From an uncultured Eubacteriales bacterium (lineage in GTDB: Bacteria > Bacillota > Clostridia > Oscillospirales > Oscillospiraceae): a stretch of DNA of 25,657 nucleotides. The position numbers and the translations under genes are program-made. The notes under the pieces are model-generated. The model searched no databases and was not told the origin of the DNA. It saw only the letters and a list, made by a program, of their open reading frames with translations. The stretch is taken from assembly GCA_934597725.1 (NCBI GenBank), contig CAKTSK010000027.1, forward strand, positions 1 through 25,657. The letters run 5' to 3'. This document shows, in pieces, positions 22,095 through 25,657 of this stretch (position 1 is the stretch's first letter; the number at the start of each line of letters is the position of its first letter).

Positions 22095-22125
22095 CATAAA
22101 AAAGGGAGAGACCGAAGTCTCTCCC
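22095..22125 (-). terminator. Intrinsic terminator of the LCP gene
   Basis: GGGAGAGAC (minus strand, 22117-22125) pairs with GTCTCTCCC (22104-22112) around a TTCG tetraloop and is followed by TTTTTTAT. It lies 15 bases after the stop. This is a textbook rho-independent terminator. Confidence 0.92.
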
Positions 22126-22140
22126 CAGGGGGAAACGGGA

Positions 22141-23235
22141 TCAATCATAATCCTGGCTGCCGGAAGACGACGTTGTCTCGCCCTCTTCCTCCGCCTGGAA
22201 CAGGCTGGCGTCCGCCCGGACCAGACGGCCGTTGGACTCGTTGAGGTGGGCAAAGTTCACGTCCTCCGCCGTCAGGGAGGTGGTGAAGGGATTGACCAGC
22301 TGGTTGATCATGGCCAGGCTTTCCGCCGGCTCCAGCTCATAGCAGTATTTGTACCCCTTGCAACTGACGCTGCCGTCGCCGGGCAGGGAGTTCCCCTGCA
22401 CGCCGGTGTCCAGGTTCACGCCTACGGCTTTGGTGACAAACCATGCCAGATCTTTGCCGGACAGGTCGGTTTCGATGTTGCGCTCCATGATGTCCACAAA
22501 CTGGTCCAGCTTGCCCAGGTTGCCCACCACCTTCTTGGCCACGGTGATCATCAGGTTGCGCACCGTCTCGCTGCGTTGTACGTCGCCCATGGGATACCCG
22601 GTGCCGTCGGCATTTTTGCGGAAGCGGCAGACCTCCATGGCCTCCTGGCCGTCCAGGTGCTGCAGGCCGGGCTGGAAGAAGATGTTCAGGTCCTGGGTGG
22701 GGTCGTTGTAGTACATCTCCACCGGCACGTCGAACTCCACGCCGCCCACGGCGTCTACCAGCTCCACAAACCCGTCCAGGTCGATGCTGATGGAGAAGTC
22801 GATGGGATAGCCCACCAGATCGGAGACCACGTCCCGCAGGTTCTCGATCCCGCCGTGGAGAGAGGAGTTGATTTTCGGGATCTCCTGGTCCACCATGGTG
22901 TCTCGGGGGATGGAGAGCATCCCCACCTTCTGGTTGGGCACGTCATAGGTCACCAGCATGATGGCGTCGGCGTTGCCGCTGACCTGGTCCGGGCAGGAGA
23001 GCAGGAAGGTATAGGTCTGCTCCCGGCGGGTGTGGTTGCCCTGGGTGACGCCCGGGGCGGTGCCCTCTTCCTGCTGGGTGGTGGAGGCCACCGGCTTCTG
23101 TTCCGGGGCGGGCACGGCCACCTTATAAACAACATATCCGATCACGATCGCCGCGGCAATGACCACGATGGTGGTGTAGATCCCCCGCAGGATGCGGTAC
23201 TTTTTCTTTAATCTTCGTTTCTTTTTTTTGGCCAA
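22141..23235 (-). CDS. LytR-CpsA-Psr (LCP) family cell-wall protein
   Basis: A 364-residue membrane-anchored protein. The start is highly basic (AKKKKRRLKKK), followed by one membrane segment (about 17-40) and an extracellular LCP domain. Core marks are NADAIMLVTYDVPNQKVGMLSIPRDT with its conserved Arg, PKINSSLHGG, and later VCRFRKNADGTGYPMGDVQRS with the Arg/Asp cluster. LCP proteins transfer teichoic acid or other glycopolymers from lipid carriers to peptidoglycan. The start is uncertain: GGAGG is 8 bases before the TTG at 23235 but only 2 before the ATG at 23241; another ATG is at 23256. I prefer the TTG. The C-terminus is Ser/Glu-rich. Transcribed alone, divergent from rimP. Confidence 0.88.
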   Translation of the reverse strand: MAKKKKRRLKKKYRILRGIYTTIVVIAAAIVIGYVVYKVAVPAPEQKPVASTTQQEEGTAPGVTQGNHTRREQTYTFLLSCPDQVSGNADAIMLVTYDVPNQKVGMLSIPRDTMVDQEIPKINSSLHGGIENLRDVVSDLVGYPIDFSISIDLDGFVELVDAVGGVEFDVPVEMYYNDPTQDLNIFFQPGLQHLDGQEAMEVCRFRKNADGTGYPMGDVQRSETVRNLMITVAKKVVGNLGKLDQFVDIMERNIETDLSGKDLAWFVTKAVGVNLDTGVQGNSLPGDGSVSCKGYKYCYELEPAESLAMINQLVNPFTTSLTAEDVNFAHLNESNGRLVRADASLFQAEEEGETTSSSGSQDYD

Positions 23236-23292
23236 GGCCATGGCCTCCTTTTGCATTGGTTTGGGTCCTGCCAAAGAGCTGCGGACCGTTAC

Positions 23293-23321
23293 AGTATACA
23301 TAAGGACAGCCTGTTCGGCAA
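23293..23321 (-). promoter_or_regulatory. Promoter of the LCP gene
   Basis: TTGCCG (23316-23321) and TATACT (23293-23298) are 17 bases apart on the minus strand, about 55 bases before the start codon. Between this and the rimP promoter at 23492 lies about 170 bases with no gene seen. Confidence 0.65.
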
Positions 23322-23491
23322 GTCTTTGGGGCGAATTTTATGCTTTTTTTATCCTTTCTTTCGATTTGCTTCATTTTTTGTTCCCCGCCTCTCCCCTGCT
23401 GTCCGGGCCCCGGAAGCCCTCTGTTTTTCCTCCGCCCTTCCGGTGTTCCGGGGCGGCGGCCGACTTTTTCCAAGGAATTACACAAATCCCC

Positions 23492-23520
23492 TTGCAAGTG
23501 GTTCCCCGGTGTGCTATAAT
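23492..23520 (+). promoter_or_regulatory. Promoter of the rimP-nusA-rnpM operon
   Basis: TTGCAA (23492-23497) and a perfect TATAAT (23515-23520) with a 17-base spacer. It gives a leader of about 120 bases before rimP. Confidence 0.8.
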
Positions 23521-23547
23521 GACATCGTTTTGAAGATGTAAGTTAGG

Positions 23548-23576
23548 AGAGTGGGGCTTGCCCCGCTCTTTCTTTT
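23548..23576 (+). terminator. Attenuator-like hairpin in the rimP leader
   Basis: AGAGTGGGGC (23548-23557) pairs with GCCCCGCTCT (23560-23569, one G-U pair) and is followed by TTCTTTT, the form of an intrinsic terminator, about 25 bases after the promoter. Two more hairpins follow: GTCCCTGCCC/GGGCAGGGAC (23586-23608) and TGCGCC/GGCGCA (about 23622-23637), the last close to the rimP binding site. Since NusA itself acts on RNA hairpins and pausing, feedback on its own operon is a reasonable inference. Confidence 0.6.
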
Positions 23577-23648
23577 ATGAAGCCGGTCCCTGCCCGCCGG
23601 GCAGGGACGCCGCTTCTGCAGTGCGCCGTAGGGCGCAGGGAGGTTATT

Positions 23649-24104
23649 ATGTCTAAGATCACAGACCTGACAGCCCAGCTGGCCCGCCCCGTGGCAGAGG
23701 CCAACGGCTGCACCCTGTGGGACGTAGAGTACGTCAAAGAGGCCGGCAGCTGGTATCTGCGGGTCTACATCGACAAGGAGACCGGGGTCTCCATCGACGA
23801 CTGCGAGGCCGTCAGCCGGACCCTGTCCGACCTGCTGGACGAGGCAGACCCCATCCAGGACCCCTATACCTTCGAGGTCTCCTCCGCCGGCGCAGACCGG
23901 GCGCTGAAAAAGCCCGCCCACTTCCAGGCCTTTCTGGGCGCGCCGGTGGACGTGAAGTTCTACCGGGCACAGAACGGCCAGAAGGCCTGCACCGGTATCC
24001 TGACCGGCTACCAGGACGAGACCATCACCCTCACCTTGGGAGAGGAAGAGGTCACCTTCCCCATGGAGCAGGTGGCCCTGGTCCGTCTGCACGTCGCCTT
24101 TTAA
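23649..24104 (+). CDS. rimP: Ribosome maturation factor RimP
   Basis: A 151-residue protein of normal family length, needed for late assembly of the 30S subunit. The N-terminal alpha/beta domain has the family pattern LWDVEYVKEAGSWYLRVYID (about 23-42), then GVSIDDCEAVSRTLSDLLDE and the signature FEVSSAGADRALKKP (about 75-89). The C-terminal part forms an SH3-like barrel (FLGAPVDVKFY onward). The ATG at 23649 has GGGAGG 5 bases before it, and the frame open from 23577 upstream is leader. It is the first gene of the rimP-nusA-rnpM operon, 23 bases before nusA. Confidence 0.95.
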   Translation: MSKITDLTAQLARPVAEANGCTLWDVEYVKEAGSWYLRVYIDKETGVSIDDCEAVSRTLSDLLDEADPIQDPYTFEVSSAGADRALKKPAHFQAFLGAPVDVKFYRAQNGQKACTGILTGYQDETITLTLGEEEVTFPMEQVALVRLHVAF

Positions 24105-24127
24105 TAGTATGGAGGAAAAGATAGGTC

Positions 24128-25486
24128 ATGGCTAAGAAAACATCAAAAACCGCAAAGAGCAACGAACTGGACGGCAAGGAATTTTTTGCCGCCATCTCTC
24201 TCATTGAAAAGGAAAAGGGCATTCCCAGGACCTACATGCTGGAAAAGATCACCCAGGCCCTGATCTCCGCCTACAAGCGGGACCATGAGGGGATCACCGA
24301 CAACGTCTTTGTGGAGGCCAACGAGATCACCGAGACGGTGCGCATGTTCGTCAAGAAAGAGATCGTGGAAGAGGTCACCAACCCCTTCACCGAGATCGCC
24401 CTGGAGGAAGCCCGCCGGGCCCTCCCCTCCGCCCACAGCGGAGACGTGGTCCGCATCGAGATCAAGCCCCGCAACTTTGGCCGCATCGCCGCCCAGACCG
24501 CCCGTCAGGTCATTATCCAGGGCATGCGGGAGGCGGAACACAATATGATCTACGATCTCTTCAGCTCCAAAGAGCACGAGATGCTCCTGGGCACGGTCAC
24601 CCGGGTGGACCCCCGCAACGGGGCCGTCACCCTGCGCATCGCCAGCAACGGCGAGTCCACCGATGCCTACCTGGCCCCCGCCGAGCAGGTCCGGGGCGAG
24701 GTCATCCGGGAGGGTGACCGGCTGAAGGTCTATGTGGTAGAGGTCCGCCGCTCCAGCCGCGGCCCCCAGGTCCTCATCTCCCGCACCCACCCCGGCCTGG
24801 TCAAGCGCCTGTTCGAGCTGGAGGTCCCCGAGATCTACGACGGCACCGTGGAGATCCGCTCCATCGCCCGGGAGGCCGGCAGCCGCTCCAAGCTGGCCGT
24901 CTGGTCTGCCGACGAAAACGTGGACCCCATCGGCGCCTGCGTGGGCCCCAAGGGCGCCCGGGTGAACAACGTGGTGGCCGAGCTGGGCAACGAAAAAATC
25001 GACATCATCAAGTACAGCGACGACCCCGCCGCCTATGTGGCCGCCTCCCTCTCCCCGGCCGACGTGCTCTCCGTCCTCCCGCTGGAGGGCAGCAAGAGCT
25101 GCCGGGTGGTGGTCCCCGACGACCAGCTCTCCCTGGCCATCGGCAAGGAGGGCCAGAACGCCCGGCTGGCCGCCAAGCTCACCGGGTATAAAATCGACAT
25201 CAAGTCCGCCTCCGCCGCCCACGAGTGGGAGGCCGAGGACGCCGCCGCAGAAGCCGCCCGGGCCGCCGCCGAAGAAGAGCAGGCCCGGCTGGCCGCCGAG
25301 GAGGCCGCCCTGGACGAGGACCTGGACGACACCCTGGACCAGGAGGAGGCCGTCTCCCCCGAGGAGACTGCCGCCGGGGAGACCGACGCGCCCCTGGAGG
25401 CAGCTCCCGCCGAGGAGGAGCCTGCCGCCGCCCCGGATGCTCCGGCAGACGAGACCGCTGTGCCCGAGGACCCCAGCCTTTCCTGA
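24128..25486 (+). CDS. nusA: Transcription termination/antitermination factor NusA
   Basis: A 452-residue NusA that binds RNA polymerase and nascent RNA to control pausing and termination. Order of domains: N-terminal polymerase-binding domain (1-125, with EFFAAISLIEKEKGIP), S1 domain (about 150-205, LLGTVTRVDPRNGAV), KH1 and KH2 (about 210-362), with VGPKGARVNNVVAELGNEKID and IGKEGQNARLAAKLTG as the GxxG loops. After KH2 it carries a tail of about 90 residues (363-452), almost all Ala, Glu, Asp and Pro, beyond the ~370-residue length of Bacillus NusA. There are no E. coli-type acidic repeats. The start at 24128 has GGAGG upstream; rnpM follows 27 bases after the stop. Confidence 0.95.
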   Translation: MAKKTSKTAKSNELDGKEFFAAISLIEKEKGIPRTYMLEKITQALISAYKRDHEGITDNVFVEANEITETVRMFVKKEIVEEVTNPFTEIALEEARRALPSAHSGDVVRIEIKPRNFGRIAAQTARQVIIQGMREAEHNMIYDLFSSKEHEMLLGTVTRVDPRNGAVTLRIASNGESTDAYLAPAEQVRGEVIREGDRLKVYVVEVRRSSRGPQVLISRTHPGLVKRLFELEVPEIYDGTVEIRSIAREAGSRSKLAVWSADENVDPIGACVGPKGARVNNVVAELGNEKIDIIKYSDDPAAYVAASLSPADVLSVLPLEGSKSCRVVVPDDQLSLAIGKEGQNARLAAKLTGYKIDIKSASAAHEWEAEDAAAEAARAAAEEEQARLAAEEAALDEDLDDTLDQEEAVSPEETAAGETDAPLEAAPAEEEPAAAPDAPADETAVPEDPSLS

Positions 25487-25513
25487 CGGTTCCAGACAAA
25501 AGGAGGTGGCACC

Positions 25514-25657
25514 GTGCCAAAGAAGATCCCCCTGCGCCAATGCCTTGGCTGCCGGGAAATGAAACCAAAGCGGGAGCTGATCCGGGTGGTCCGCTCTCCC
25601 CAGGGAGAGATCTCCCTGGACTTTCACGGGAAAAAGCCCGGGCGCGGAGCCTACCTC
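25514..25657 (+). CDS. rnpM: RNase P modulator RnpM (YlxR), N-terminal part
   Basis: The first 48 codons of the YlxR/DUF448 protein, cut by the right edge. It begins PKKIPLRQCLGCREMKPKRELIRVV and continues to GKKPGRGAYL, the hallmark pattern of the family (RxCxxCR and GRGAYxC). YlxR binds RNase P RNA and tunes its activity in Bacillus and relatives. The start is GTG at 25514, with AAAAGGAGGT 8 bases upstream. It follows nusA by 27 bases, as in most Firmicutes, where infB and a L7Ae-like gene usually come next. Confidence 0.93.
   Translation, partial: MPKKIPLRQCLGCREMKPKRELIRVVRSPQGEISLDFHGKKPGRGAYL

Noticed and set aside
24143..25627. A 494-codon open frame on the minus strand
   Set aside because: Antisense to nusA and rnpM, with a Gly/Leu/Asp-rich product lacking any domain.

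Overview
The window looks like chromosome of an anaerobic, Gram-positive gut member of the Clostridia, probably the high-GC Oscillospiraceae (Flavonifractor / Pseudoflavonifractor type). This is inferred from the GC-rich coding sequence, strong AAGGAGG-type ribosome binding sites, a pyruvate:ferredoxin oxidoreductase, many ferredoxin-type proteins, an LCP wall protein and the Firmicute gene order rimP-nusA-ylxR. No rRNA, tRNA, CRISPR array, insertion sequence or phage module was seen.

Layout, left to right. 1-2000: the start of a cation:proton antiporter (-), then a coupled pair (-) of an XRE/TPR regulator and a small HD hydrolase of the (p)ppGpp-hydrolase type. 2143-3950: an Lsa/CplR-like ABC-F ribosome-protection ATPase (-) behind a long leader that carries a 7-codon peptide and a four-segment attenuator. 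4080-7458 (+): a TrmH-type RNA methyltransferase, a Crp/Fnr regulator, a 2[4Fe-4S] ferredoxin overlapping a membrane 4Fe-4S protein, then a DUF5655-like protein overlapping a divergent peptide deformylase. 7551-12535 (-): an Rpn-type nuclease, an iron-type alcohol dehydrogenase, a RibD/DHFR-like reductase with a possible 21-codon gene before it, and a GNAT acetyltransferase overlapping a lipoprotein class D beta-lactamase.

12628-18793 (-) is the most distinctive block. A soluble RnfB-like polyferredoxin with an internal duplication, a full-length PFOR and a GltA/NfnB-type NADPH flavoprotein are joined by two ATGA overlaps behind a near-consensus promoter. The layout suggests one electron path from pyruvate through the polyferredoxin to NADP(H); this is inference. 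Divergent from it, 19030-19350 is a GC-rich, hairpin-rich segment with its own promoter and terminator, a candidate structured RNA. Then come dcd (+), an NCS2-like permease (-), an LCP protein (-), and the rimP-nusA-rnpM operon (+), which runs off the right edge.

Most operons have readable sigma-A promoters (TTGACA-like, 17-18 bp, TATAAT-like), listed individually. Hairpins at several gene ends lack a clear T tract, so they are marked as terminators with moderate confidence.
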